12,014 bases of DNA from CAZFVY01 sp964522665 (lineage in GTDB: Bacteria; Verrucomicrobiota; Verrucomicrobiia; Limisphaerales; CAZFVY01). Location of the stretch: positions 1-12,014 of the forward strand of contig CAZFVY010000149.1 of assembly GCA_964522665.1 (NCBI GenBank), read 5' to 3'. Below are positions 1 through 7,254 of the stretch, one piece after another. Position numbers and translations under genes: made by a program. The notes below the pieces were generated by a model. It saw only the letters and a list, made by a program, of their open reading frames with translations. It did not search any database and was not told the DNA's origin. The number at the start of each line of letters is the position of its first letter. Within the stretch, counting starts at the first letter, position 1.

Positions 1-1
1 T

Positions 2-17
2 GGCGCTCCCGGGCGCC
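2..17. terminator. Possible weak hairpin terminator at the window edge
   Basis: GGCGC and GCGCC (5 bp) are separated by a 6-base loop. Only a short, interrupted T run follows (tcgtttcc). It could end a gene lying left of the window, but the stem is short and there is no clean U tract, so this is a guess. The rest of 1-116 holds no gene or motif I can support. Confidence 0.2.
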
Positions 18-121
18 TCGTTTCCCAGAGAACGAATTCCTGCCGCCGCTGGCGACTCCGGTCGGCAGAAGAACTCTGTCTCACACCCTCTCCGTTTCCT
101 GTTCCAGTGGTTTTCATTGAC

Positions 122-130
122 AAAGGAGGA
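122..130 (+). promoter_or_regulatory. Shine-Dalgarno-like AAAGGAGGA upstream of the DUF4914 gene
   Basis: AAAGGAGGA is a strong match to the anti-Shine-Dalgarno sequence. It lies about 28 bases before the ATG at 159, too far for normal use, but about 5 bases before an in-frame CTG at 135. A TTG at 117, part of a TTGACA hexamer that also resembles a -35 box, is in frame and overlaps it. The site therefore leaves the true start open: ATG 159, CTG 135 or TTG 117. No good -10 box was found 16-18 bases after TTGACA. Confidence 0.4.
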
Positions 131-158
131 GTTCCTGAAAACGCTAAGCTGTATCAAA

Positions 159-2027
159 ATGACTTGGCAAACGTATCACCCACCACCGGAAGCGGCCGAC
201 ATTCTGGCCAATTGTAAAAAACTCATCATCGCCAGCCGGACTGATGAATTGATCGACCTGGCCTGCGGCGGGCCGAAGAGCAATAATTTCGAAGTCGCCT
301 ACGACGTGCCGCGGCGCGGCCGGGTGCTCGAGGCCATCGTGGCGCGGGTGCGCAACGGCGTGGCGGCCAATTATCTGGAGCCTTACATGCGGCGGCGCGA
401 TCCCGACTGCATGATCATCGGTGACGGCTTGCCGACGAACAAGGAGACGTTTCAGCAGCGCTTCGGGAAGGAATTCGGACCGTTGCGCCAGGCGACGTTC
501 GAGTGGTTGAAGGGCCAGGAACTGGCGATGTTCGGCTTTCAGGCCGGCGCCGCGGGCATGGGCATGGACGCGCTGGTCATCGGCCCCGCCAACGCCGGCT
601 TTTTTGCGCTCGGCCTGGCGATGTTGCAGGGGATCATTCCGCGCGAGAATATTTCGGCGGACTTCATCCCGCGCGCGATCATTTACGTGGCCCCGCCGTT
701 CCGGCATACGCACTTCGATGGCAAACAGGTCGTGGTGCATAATCGTCGCGACGGGCTGCACGAGCTTTTTTCCTACAACCTCTACCCGGGACCGAGCGCC
801 AAGAAGGGCATTTACGGCGTCTTGATCGGCCTGGGCGAGCGCGAGGGCTGGGTCACCGCGCATTGCTCGACGGTGCAGGTAATTACCCCCTACGACAACA
901 TGGTCACCATGATGCACGAGGGCGCCAGCGGCGGCGGCAAGAGCGAAATGCTCGAGCAGGTGCATCGCGAACCGGACGGACGGCTGTTGCTCGGCGAAAA
1001 CATCCTCACCGGCGAACGCCGCTTCGCGGAAATCCCGCGCTGCTGCGAATTGCACGCCGTCACCGATGACATGGCGTTGTGCCATCCGTCGTTGCAGGAC
1101 GGCAAGGGAAAGCTCACCGTCACCGACGCCGAAAACGCCTGGTTCGTGCGGGTCAACCACATCGATCATTACGGCACGGACGTGCATCTGGAGCGTTTGG
1201 CCGCCGAGCCACCCGAGCCGCTGGTGTTTCTCAATATCGACGCCGTGGCCGGCAGCCGGGCGTTGGTGTGGGAACATATCCAGGACGCGCCGGGCAAGCC
1301 GTGCCCGAATCCCCGCGTCATCATCCCGCGCAAGGCGTTCCCGGGCGTCGTCGAAGGGGCCGTGACGGTCGATATCCGAAGCTTCGGCGTCCGCACGCCA
1401 CCCTGTTCCGAGGCGCATCCGAGTTACGGCATCATCGGGATATTCCACATCCTGCCGCCGGCGCTGGCGTGGTTGTGGCGCCTGGTCTCCCCGCGCGGGC
1501 ACGCGAACCCGAGTATCGTCGAGACCGAAGGGATGACCAGCGAGGGCGTGGGATCGTACTGGCCGTTCGCGACCGGCCGGCGCGTGGATCAAGCGAATCT
1601 CTTGCTGCGCCAATTCGTGGCGAACACGCGCATGCGGCACATTCTCTGCCCGAATCAGCATATTGGCGTCTGGCGCGTCGGTTTCATGCCGCAATGGATC
1701 GCGCGCGAGTACCTGGCGCGGCGCGGCGCGGCGAAGTTCCGGCCCGAGCAAATCCGCCCGGCGCGGTCTCCGCTGCTTGGCCACACGCTGCACCAGCTGC
1801 AGGTCGAAGGCCAGATGATCGCAAGGTGGTTCCTCCAGGTCGATACGCAGCCGGAAGTGGGCGAAGAGGCGTATGACCGCGGCGCCAAAATCCTGCACGA
1901 CTTCTTCCGTCAATGTCTCGGTGATTTCAGCGATCCCGACTTGGACCCGCTCGGACGGCGGATCATCGAGTGTTGCCTGGATGGCGGGAAGATTGACGAA
2001 TACGAGCGCTTGATCCCGGGGAGCTAG
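159..2027 (+). CDS. DUF4914-type P-loop protein, PEP carboxykinase-like
   Basis: A protein of 622 aa from ATG 159 (636 aa if the in-frame TTG at 117 is used). I recognise it as a DUF4914-type protein, a family of about 600 residues in Bacteroidetes and Verrucomicrobia with no assigned reaction. It carries a clear Walker A loop, GASGGGKS, at about residues 255-262 (Lys261, Ser262) within MHEGASGGGKSEM. That resembles the kinase-1a loop of ATP/GTP-dependent PEP carboxykinases. A later segment VFLNIDAVAG is a plausible acidic, Walker B-like strand. There is no signal peptide or membrane segment, so it is probably cytoplasmic. ATG 159 was chosen because the protein then begins MTWQTYHPPPEAADIL and has about the expected family length, although a good Shine-Dalgarno lies further upstream. 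The gene stands alone, convergent with the next one. Nucleotide binding is inferred; substrate and product are unknown. It is not a canonical PEPCK. Confidence 0.85.
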   Translation: MTWQTYHPPPEAADILANCKKLIIASRTDELIDLACGGPKSNNFEVAYDVPRRGRVLEAIVARVRNGVAANYLEPYMRRRDPDCMIIGDGLPTNKETFQQRFGKEFGPLRQATFEWLKGQELAMFGFQAGAAGMGMDALVIGPANAGFFALGLAMLQGIIPRENISADFIPRAIIYVAPPFRHTHFDGKQVVVHNRRDGLHELFSYNLYPGPSAKKGIYGVLIGLGEREGWVTAHCSTVQVITPYDNMVTMMHEGASGGGKSEMLEQVHREPDGRLLLGENILTGERRFAEIPRCCELHAVTDDMALCHPSLQDGKGKLTVTDAENAWFVRVNHIDHYGTDVHLERLAAEPPEPLVFLNIDAVAGSRALVWEHIQDAPGKPCPNPRVIIPRKAFPGVVEGAVTVDIRSFGVRTPPCSEAHPSYGIIGIFHILPPALAWLWRLVSPRGHANPSIVETEGMTSEGVGSYWPFATGRRVDQANLLLRQFVANTRMRHILCPNQHIGVWRVGFMPQWIAREYLARRGAAKFRPEQIRPARSPLLGHTLHQLQVEGQMIARWFLQVDTQPEVGEEAYDRGAKILHDFFRQCLGDFSDPDLDPLGRRIIECCLDGGKIDEYERLIPGS

Positions 2028-2061
2028 CCTACGCACCCATCGCGCGCGGCGCGGGTTGATT

Positions 2062-2077
2062 GCTCGGCCGCCCGAGC
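2062..2077. terminator. Hairpin between convergent genes, possible bidirectional terminator
   Basis: GCTCGG and CCGAGC form a 6-bp GC-rich stem with the 4-base loop CCGC. It sits midway in the 69-bp gap between the stop of the DUF4914 gene (2027) and the stop of the convergent membrane-protein gene (2097). Its position suits a shared terminator. No T tract follows on either strand, so intrinsic termination would be inefficient. Confidence 0.3.
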
Positions 2078-2096
2078 CGCGCGTGGCCAATTCGGG

Positions 2097-2564
2097 TCAA
2101 TTCTCGCTGGCGAGGAAGACTAGCTCCGCGCGCCCTGGGCCTTGCGGGATGAGCGCCACCGGTTCGCCGCCCGCCAGGCTCAACAGCTCAGTTTCGTCGA
2201 TCTCGCGATAGAGCCGCGCGGCGGGCTGGGAATGAACCACCTCGACCGCCCGTGGATCCGTGGCGACAAGCTCAAGGCGGGGGAGTTCGGTCGGCGCAAT
2301 GGCGTCGGCTTCCGGGCGCGCAATCATGGGTCCGGGAGCGCCCGCCAACCGCGCGCCCGCGCCGCCCCAACCGCTCGACCAGCCCCACCACAAACCGACC
2401 ACGGCGAGCGCTACTCCGGCCGCGGCGGTCCGGCTCCGCCACCGGCGCATCCGGTTGCGGCGGCGCACGGCGCCCAAAAGCGCCTCCCGTTGCCGCGCCC
2501 GCGCGTCGGGCCGCCCCGCGTCGCCGAACAGGTCCGCGAGTAATTCTTCTTGGGAGTCGTTCAT
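2097..2564 (-). CDS. Single-span membrane protein downstream of an ECF sigma factor (possible anti-sigma factor)
   Basis: A protein of 155 aa. Residues 1-45 are charged and probably cytoplasmic, beginning MNDSQEELLADLFGD with a strongly basic patch (RRRNRMRRWRSR, about 34-45). One hydrophobic segment follows at about 46-63 (TAAAGVALAVVGLWWGW). An outer domain of about 90 residues contains ETELLSLAGGEPVALIPQGPGRAELVFL near its end. The basic patch before the span favours N-in, C-out topology. It lies 40 bp downstream of the ECF sigma gene on the same strand, the usual place for a membrane anti-sigma factor. I see no zinc-binding HxxxCxxC motif and no recognisable FecR or RskA domain, so that role is inferred from position and topology only. 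The ATG start has no clear ribosome site. Similar C-terminal ELL...PVALV...ELVF proteins are, as I recall, common beside ECF sigma genes in Verrucomicrobia. Confidence 0.75.
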   Translation of the reverse strand: MNDSQEELLADLFGDAGRPDARARQREALLGAVRRRNRMRRWRSRTAAAGVALAVVGLWWGWSSGWGGAGARLAGAPGPMIARPEADAIAPTELPRLELVATDPRAVEVVHSQPAARLYREIDETELLSLAGGEPVALIPQGPGRAELVFLASEN

Positions 2565-2604
2565 ATCGTTCTAAATGTCGATTTCGGAATACTCTGGCCG
2601 ACCC

Positions 2605-3279
2605 CTACGGCGCGCTGGCGCGCAGGCGCTCGAGGACGGCGGTTTTTAATTTCGCGCGAATTCGTCCGAGGCGCGACTCGATGCTTTTTTCGGTTTTGTC
2701 ACAAGCCGTGGCGATGGCGCGGACCGGCTCGGCCCGAAAGTATTTGCGTTCGATCAACTCGCGTTCCTCCGCGGCCAACTCGCCCACCTCGCGCTCCAGC
2801 AAAGCGAGCAGACGCTCATCGGCGGCCACCGCGTCAGGGTCGGCCGAATCTCCGCGAAACGCGTCCACGAAACGACCGAGCAACCGCTGGTAACGGTTCT
2901 GTTTTCGTTGTTCATCCACCAAAGCATGGCGCGCGACGGCGGCCAGCCAGCGCCAAAACTCCGGCTCGGTCGCGAAGGGCCGAATATGCCGCGCGACGCG
3001 GGCGAGCAACCCTTGCGCCGCCTCGTGCGCCGCGTCTTCGTTGCCGCGCGCGACGACAATCAGGTAGCGAAGCAAGCGGTCGTAGTAGCGGTCGAAGAAC
3101 TCGTGAAACGCCGCCTCATCACCGCCGCGCATCGCGGTGGTCAAGCGGAGCGTAAAGGCATCGTCGGCCCGAGTCGGCGGCGCGTCCGGCGCGGCCACGG
3201 GCGTGGTCGCGGCGTCAGGTTTCTCCGTCAGCATGCGCGCCACGTCAAGAGTCAGGTCGGGTTCGGCCACGACGGTCAT
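2605..3279 (-). CDS. ECF-type RNA polymerase sigma factor (sigma-70 family)
   Basis: A protein of 224 aa that directs RNA polymerase to a specific promoter set. Region 2 spans about residues 54-125 (DEAAFHEFFDRYYDRLLRYL through EFWRWLAAVARHALVDEQRK, where the WRWL stretch and DEQRK end are typical). A linker of about 35 residues follows. Region 4 spans about 162-220, with a helix-turn-helix in AIATACDKTEKSIESRLGRI ending in AKLK. Sigma-70 regions 1 and 3 are absent, as in ECF factors. The first 49 residues are rich in Ala, Pro and Thr and look disordered, so a start at Met50 (MRGGDEAAFHEF) is possible; the longer ATG start is kept by default. Neither start has a strong Shine-Dalgarno. The gene lies between an exported STN-like protein (91 bp upstream) and a single-span membrane protein (40 bp downstream), which suggests control by an envelope signal. 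Target promoters are unknown. Confidence 0.92.
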   Translation of the reverse strand: MTVVAEPDLTLDVARMLTEKPDAATTPVAAPDAPPTRADDAFTLRLTTAMRGGDEAAFHEFFDRYYDRLLRYLIVVARGNEDAAHEAAQGLLARVARHIRPFATEPEFWRWLAAVARHALVDEQRKQNRYQRLLGRFVDAFRGDSADPDAVAADERLLALLEREVGELAAEERELIERKYFRAEPVRAIATACDKTEKSIESRLGRIRAKLKTAVLERLRASAP

Positions 3280-3369
3280 TGAGGAGAGCGTAGCGCCGCC
3301 GCCGTCGTCGCGAAAGTTTTCAAGCGGAGGAAGTTTTTCCGACGAACGGCGGCGTCAGGCGAGTTTACC

Positions 3370-4146
3370 TCATCGGCCAGGGAGAGGCGCGCCGGGCGCG
3401 GCCTTGGGCGGGGCCGACGGGCGCTTCAACTGCGAGAGCGCGTCATCGATCATGCTGAGCGCCGCGGGCGGCCCCACGGCGATCAACAATTTCGTCTCCG
3501 GGTGAAATTTCAACTCGGGCACGGGTTTTTGCCCCATCATTTTCCAGCCAATTTCGACCGACGTGAGGATGTCCTCGACCTTGTAGCCGGCGTCCAAGTA
3601 CGGACCCAACTGGAAGAAGCGGCAGGGGTAGCCCTCCGGCTGGTCGGCCGCCGCCCGCGGGGCCTGGCCGTAAAACGTCCAGATCGAGCCATCGCGGGGT
3701 GGATTGTCGGCGGTCACGAAACCGAAGGCAGGGTGGTTGTTGCCCGGTACCCCACCCATTGGCAGGACCTGGTATCCCGATTGCGAGTTCCCGGCGTTCA
3801 TGCCGGCCCGTTCGAGAGCCCGGAAAAGTTCGGGCGCCGTCACCTCGCGCAAACGCAACGCCGGCAGACGGAGACGCCGCAACTCGTCCGGGATGACGGC
3901 GTTCAACGGCTTTCCGGCGGCATTACTGATCGCGTCCACCAATTCGCCCGGCTCGCCGCCCGCGAAATCAAGGTTAAAGCGCGCCAACGCGGGGGCCTCC
4001 GGCGCGGGGCGCGCCGTGTATCCCGCCGGCAGCGGGACCGTGGCCGCGGGCGCCGGTTGCGCCCGCAAAACCATCGTCGGGGTCAGCGCCAACGCGGCCA
4101 GCAGGCCAGCGGAGGCAAAGTTTCGGCAAAGTGTCTTCATAATCAT
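3370..4146 (-). CDS. Exported protein with secretin N-terminal/STN-like domains
   Basis: A protein of 258 aa with a signal peptide: MIMKTLCRNF, a hydrophobic core at about 12-28, and a likely cleavage near VLRAQ-PAP (about 30). The mature part starts with a Pro/Ala-rich stretch. Residues about 57-113 (RFNLDFAGGEPGELVDAISN...LRLREVTAPELFRAL) follow the beta-alpha-beta pattern of STN or secretin short domains. Residues about 211-241 (ELKFHPETKLLIAVGPPAAL then SMIDDALSQL) resemble the end of a secretin N1-type repeat, in which a value is read and an index pair compared. No secretin pore domain follows, so this is not a secretin itself. A Pro/Ala tail closes the protein. ATG at 4146 or at 4140 (MKTLCRNF) are both possible; neither has a Shine-Dalgarno. 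It is probably periplasmic and may feed the sigma/membrane pair downstream, which is inference. The domain assignment is by pattern only. Confidence 0.7.
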   Translation of the reverse strand: MIMKTLCRNFASAGLLAALALTPTMVLRAQPAPAATVPLPAGYTARPAPEAPALARFNLDFAGGEPGELVDAISNAAGKPLNAVIPDELRRLRLPALRLREVTAPELFRALERAGMNAGNSQSGYQVLPMGGVPGNNHPAFGFVTADNPPRDGSIWTFYGQAPRAAADQPEGYPCRFFQLGPYLDAGYKVEDILTSVEIGWKMMGQKPVPELKFHPETKLLIAVGPPAALSMIDDALSQLKRPSAPPKAAPGAPLPGR

Positions 4147-4247
4147 ATTTCAATTTCCATAAGGATAACGTCACTGACTCCCGAATCCCTCGGCCTCGCT
4201 CGCGAAATCGGGCCGGGAAACCCGTCCCTGGAAGGGCCGATGAGACC

Positions 4248-4408
4248 AGCCCGGCGTTTCAACGCCGGGTCAGGTTCGGTCACGGTTAACTCCCGAAGGG
4301 ACGACTGAGTCCTTGTGGTGATCGAGTCCCCACGAAGCATGAACCTCAGCCGTCCATTCGGGGCTTTACACCGTTATGCCTTGAACCCGGCGCTGAAGCG
4401 ACCGGGCG
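4248..4408. repeat. Composite REP-like palindromic element, copy 1
   Basis: Four blocks in the order A-B-B'-A'. A (4248-4270) is a hairpin with stem CCCGGCGT/ACGCCGGG and loop TTCA. B (4287-4310) contains CTCCCGAAGGGACGACTGAG. B' (4343-4366) contains CTCAGCCGTCC and is B inverted. A' (4385-4407) is A inverted, CCCGGCGC with loop TGAA, but has a one-base insertion before CCGGG that weakens the stem. The outer pair A/A' and inner pair B/B' can form one long cruciform of about 160 bp. The same order recurs at 10966-11124, which shows it is a defined element. It resembles REP/BIME-like repeats; no transposase is near. Confidence 0.8.
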
Positions 4409-4417
4409 ATTTTCGGC

Positions 4418-4432
4418 GGTCCCTTCGGGACC
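4418..4432. repeat. Small GGTCCC-TTC-GGGACC hairpin
   Basis: A 6-bp perfect stem, GGTCCC/GGGACC, with a three-base loop TTC. The equivalent hairpin follows the second composite element at 11132-11148 (TCGTCCC-TTC-GGGACGA), so this is probably a fifth block (C) of the same repeat unit. It lies between the element and the DNA glycosylase gene. Confidence 0.6.
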
Positions 4433-4550
4433 AACCGGAGCGCCGTCAGCGGGAGCGCGCGAGCGCAGGACTCGCCGAAAAATCCTGTCTCGCGCCCTCG
4501 TCCAGGGAAATCACCCGCTACGGCTTGCTTTCGCGGGCCGGCTGGCCGAA

Positions 4551-4557
4551 AAAGGAG
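4551..4557 (+). promoter_or_regulatory. Ribosome binding site AAAGGAG of the DNA glycosylase gene
   Basis: AAAGGAG lies 4 bases before the ATG at 4562. It is one of the few good Shine-Dalgarno sequences in the window and fixes the start of the glycosylase gene. Confidence 0.65.
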
Positions 4558-4561
4558 CCTG

Positions 4562-5176
4562 ATGAACGAAGCGACGCTCAGCCATCTCCGGAACATCGAT
4601 CCGATCCTCGGCCAATTGATCGCGCGGATTGGTCCCATGACATTTGAGCCTAGCCCCGAGCGGTCGCCGTTCAAATGCCTGGTCACCTCCATCGCGCACC
4701 AACAACTGAGCGGGAAGGCGGCCAATACCATCCTTAAGCGGTTCATCGACCTCTGGCCTGGCGCCGATTTTCCGACGCCCGAGCAAGTCCTCGCCGTCGA
4801 GGCCGATCGGATCCGCGCCGCCGGCTTTTCTCGCCCGAAAGTGAGCTACATCCGGGACATCGCGGAGAAAACCGTCGCCGGGATCGTCCCAGCCTCGCGC
4901 GAGATTCACAGAATGGGGGATGAAGAAATCGTCGAACGCCTGACGAGCATCAAGGGGGTTGGGCGCTGGACGGTGGAGATGCTGCTCATCTTCAAGCTTG
5001 GCCGGCCCGACGTATTGCCGATCCACGACCTCGGCGTCCGCAAGGGCTTCGCGCGCGCGTTCCGGAAGCGGAAGTTGCCGGCGCCCGAGCAACTCGCCAA
5101 ACACGGCGAACGCTGGCGCCCCTATCGCACGACCGCCTCCTGGTATCTCTGGCGCGCGGCCGACGCCGAGGATTAA
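4562..5176 (+). CDS. DNA-3-methyladenine glycosylase II-like protein (AlkA/HhH-GPD family)
   Basis: A protein of 204 aa of the helix-hairpin-helix GPD superfamily, which removes alkylated purines from DNA by cutting the N-glycosidic bond and starts base excision repair in the cytoplasm. Seen directly: the substrate-pocket helix SPFKCLVTSIAHQQLSGKAA (about 35-54, with the typical IAxQQLSxKAA), the hairpin LTSIKGVGRWTVEML (about 127-141), and the catalytic Asp in VLPIHDLGVRKGF (Asp156). The closing WRPYRTTASWYLWR (about 185-198) is the usual end of this family. There is no N-terminal TATA-box-like domain as in E. coli AlkA, and no C-terminal Fe-S cysteines, so it is the short AlkA-like form, close to normal length. 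The start is supported by AAAGGAG. The gene is alone on its strand and its stop lies only 20 bp from the stop of the convergent HEAT protein gene. Exact substrate range is not readable from the sequence. Confidence 0.95.
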   Translation: MNEATLSHLRNIDPILGQLIARIGPMTFEPSPERSPFKCLVTSIAHQQLSGKAANTILKRFIDLWPGADFPTPEQVLAVEADRIRAAGFSRPKVSYIRDIAEKTVAGIVPASREIHRMGDEEIVERLTSIKGVGRWTVEMLLIFKLGRPDVLPIHDLGVRKGFARAFRKRKLPAPEQLAKHGERWRPYRTTASWYLWRAADAED

Positions 5177-5196
5177 GCCGGAGCCAAGCGGGACCG

Positions 5197-6366
5197 TTAT
5201 TTGATGCCCGCTTTGATCGCCGCGAGCGGGTCGATCCGTTTGATCGCCTCGCGCGCCGCGGCGCGGGCCAGCAGCACGGTATCAACCGACGCGCCGTTCG
5301 GCGAATCGAGACGGCTCAGGTCCAAGAGCGCGGGGAGCGCCGGCCGCGCCGGCCCGCCGACGACGCCCAACATGATCGCCGCGTCACGCCGAACCTCCAG
5401 ATTGTATCGGTCGCCCACGAAGGTGATTAGCAAGCGCAACGCGCTTTGGCGGCGTTCCAGGTCCTGGGTTTCGATTTGATAGACGGCGTACGCGGCGCTC
5501 TTGCGCGTGAACGCGTCCGGGTCGTTGAAGGCGGCCTCGAGCGCCGGCAGCGCCGCGCGGGCCGGCGGGCCGATCAGCGAAAGTTGCGCGGCGGCGTTCG
5601 CGCGCATGGCGGGCGAGTCGGCGTTCAACGCGTCGGTCAGAATGGCGACCGATTTTTCCGGCGCTCCGCCGAAATGATAGACCGCCATTGCGGCGTTGAC
5701 GCGCACGCTCACGGACGGGTCGGTCATTCGTCCAGCCAGCGCCTCCAACGCGGGCGCGCATTCCGGGCCGCCGCGGAGGAATTGAAACGCGGTAAACGCG
5801 CGCACGGTGGCGTTCGTGGCGTCCAGGCCCGTGATCAACGCGTTGAGCGCGGTGCGGCGTTTCTGGTCGATCGCCAGGCGGGCCAAAGCGCCGACCGCCA
5901 TGTTCGAAAGCTGGCGGTCAGAGTCGGTGAAAGTCCCCACCAGCGTCGGAATCACCTCTTCGAGGTCACTCGCGGCCGCGTCGCCGCTGGAAAGCTCGAA
6001 CAACACGGCCATCGCGTCGCGCGCGATGGCGGCGCGGTCGAGCGCGGGTGGCAGCTTGGCCTGGACCCATTTGGGCAGCTGGGGCAGGATTTTTCGGTAG
6101 TAAGACGAGCCGCGGGCATTTCGTTGGCGAATCCCCTCGACGAGATAAGGCAACGCCGCCGGTCCCAGCGCCCGCAAGGCCTCGCCCGCTGATTCCACGG
6201 GGGCGCCTAATCGGACTGGCGGGGGTGTCCGACCGAGCATCTTTACCCAGGCGCTCGCCCGATACCCGTGATACACCGGACCTTTTGGCCAGGACGCGGA
6301 GGCGATCAGCCCGGCTCCCACCAGCAAGACCACTAGAATGTACGCGGCGAGGCGAAGCTTTTTCAC
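5197..6366 (-). CDS. Membrane-anchored HEAT-repeat protein 1
   Basis: A protein of 389 aa. An N-terminal hydrophobic segment (MKKLRLAAYILVVLLVGAGL, about 7-25) acts as signal anchor, so the rest is probably outside the cytoplasmic membrane. Next comes GPVYHGYRASAWVKMLG (about 29-45), the motif shared with the two other HEAT proteins in this window, then a first HEAT unit ALRALGPAALPYLVEGI and a linker with PQLPKWVQAKLPPAL. About six degenerate HEAT repeats follow from about 112 to 376, with typical helix pairs such as MRANAAAQLSLIGPPARAAL and VRRDAAIMLGVVGGPARPAL. It ends IKRIDPLAAIKAGIK; the IDP tail also occurs in HEAT protein 3. HEAT solenoids bind other proteins and there is no catalytic motif; the partner is unknown. 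The start is GTG at 6366, the only codon giving a complete signal anchor. It is separate from the operon holding its paralogues. Confidence 0.88.
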   Translation of the reverse strand: MKKLRLAAYILVVLLVGAGLIASASWPKGPVYHGYRASAWVKMLGRTPPPVRLGAPVESAGEALRALGPAALPYLVEGIRQRNARGSSYYRKILPQLPKWVQAKLPPALDRAAIARDAMAVLFELSSGDAAASDLEEVIPTLVGTFTDSDRQLSNMAVGALARLAIDQKRRTALNALITGLDATNATVRAFTAFQFLRGGPECAPALEALAGRMTDPSVSVRVNAAMAVYHFGGAPEKSVAILTDALNADSPAMRANAAAQLSLIGPPARAALPALEAAFNDPDAFTRKSAAYAVYQIETQDLERRQSALRLLITFVGDRYNLEVRRDAAIMLGVVGGPARPALPALLDLSRLDSPNGASVDTVLLARAAAREAIKRIDPLAAIKAGIK

Positions 6367-6520
6367 GCTTGGACAATCTTCTCAGTTCAGGGCGCTTCAG
6401 TCGGGATAAAACCAGGCCTTGGAAACGAACGACTCCGAGCCGGAGCGGATCGCGGACAGTGACCAGGGTTTGGAATGATTCTGCCCAAATGATTTTGCCA
6501 CCTTGCCCCGGCCACAAAGT

Positions 6521-6910
6521 TCAGGCCGGCCTGGCTCCGGCGCCGGGCGGCGGGGTGAAAAGTTCGACGACATGCCCGTCCGGGTCTTGCAGAAACAACT
6601 GCGACGCTCCGTCCGGCCGCTGGCGGCGAGCGCGGATCGTGGCGCCGGCCTGCCGCAGATGGGCGTCCCAGGCCTCCAAATCATCCACCAAGAGCGCGAA
6701 ATGGTTGCCCCGATTGTGGGAATTCACCGGCTCGCTGCGTCCGCCGATGATGTGCAATTCCTGGATTTGGCCAAACCGGAACCAGGCGCCGGGAAAGTCG
6801 AAGGCCGGGCGCGTCATCGGTTCCAGGCGCAGGACCCTGCCGTAGAAATCGCAACTGGCCGGCACGTCCTTGACGTGGATGGCGACGTGATTCAATTCAA
6901 AGATTTTCAT
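6521..6910 (-). CDS. VOC family (glyoxalase/bleomycin-resistance fold) protein
   Basis: A protein of 129 aa with two beta-alpha-beta-beta-beta halves, the vicinal oxygen chelate fold. The first half begins MKIFELNHVAIHVKDVPASC followed by DFYGRVLRLE (typical xDFYxxVLG). The second begins GNHFALLVDDLEAWDAHL and ends QDPDGHVVELF. Likely metal ligands are His8, His70 and Glu116, the H/H/E spacing of metal-dependent members; Glu51 or His53 in QELHII may add to the site. The family includes glyoxalase I, dioxygenases, epimerases and resistance proteins, so the reaction cannot be named. It is soluble and cytoplasmic. ATG 6910 was chosen because the fold starts there; the frame runs open upstream to 7102 but that extension has no domain. 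No Shine-Dalgarno is seen. It lies 154 bp upstream of HEAT protein 1 on the same strand, probably a separate unit. Confidence 0.9.
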   Translation of the reverse strand: MKIFELNHVAIHVKDVPASCDFYGRVLRLEPMTRPAFDFPGAWFRFGQIQELHIIGGRSEPVNSHNRGNHFALLVDDLEAWDAHLRQAGATIRARRQRPDGASQLFLQDPDGHVVELFTPPPGAGARPA

Positions 6911-7254
6911 GGCGCAAACGTGTCGATCAATTACGGAGAATCCCGCCGGTGAATCAGGAAGCGCCGCTCGTCCAGTTTTGGAGCTTGGCGCTTCGTCCGC
7001 CCGCGTGATTCGAGATTGAACCCCACCATCGCAAGAGCCGAATCGGCTGGCAATCCTGAACGCGCCCCGAATCGAGACCAAGCGCTCGGCAGAACGAGCC
7101 AACCTTCGATCCCGCAGTATTTTATTCGCGCCTTCGCGCGGGCGCCGATACCTGCCGGTAACGCCATTAAACTCACGCGAAGGAAGGCAAAATCCTCCTC
7201 CAGAATCGCGGGCTTCCCGTTTGCCGCCGACGGCGGACGAGTCAGCTTAAGACC
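6911..7254. other. Intergenic region without recognisable gene (344 bp)
   Basis: Between the cupin stop and the VOC start, both on the minus strand. A short frame (minus, 7176-6931) is open but has no ribosome site, no domain and runs into the VOC leader, so it is not called. A 5-bp hairpin CCGCC-GAC-GGCGG at 7224-7236 lies about 20 bp past the cupin stop and might help end that operon, but has no T tract on the minus strand. The VOC promoter should be here; none could be fixed. Confidence 0.5.

Larger units (their letters stand above)
4147..4561. other. Divergent intergenic region, repeat-bearing (415 bp)
   Basis: This spacer lies between the STN-like gene (-) and the DNA glycosylase gene (+), so both promoters should be here. 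The only AT-rich patch is about 4140-4170, just upstream of the STN-like gene, but no convincing -35/-10 pair could be fixed. Most of the rest is a composite palindromic element (4248-4408) plus small hairpins. Short open frames across it change phase inside the repeats and have no ribosome site, so none is called. Confidence 0.6.

Noticed and set aside
144..2090. Long open frame of 648 aa on the minus strand opposite the DUF4914 gene
   Set aside because: It mirrors the plus-strand gene, a known effect of high GC in third codon positions. The product is Arg/His/Ala-rich with no domain, while the plus strand has a P-loop and family features.
4315..4647. Open frame of 110 aa on the plus strand before and overlapping the DNA glycosylase
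   Set aside because: It starts inside the composite repeat and overlaps the glycosylase start in another frame; no domain or ribosome site.
6911..7102. N-terminal extension of the VOC protein
   Set aside because: It shows no signal peptide or domain; the VOC fold begins exactly at MKIFELNHVAIHV.
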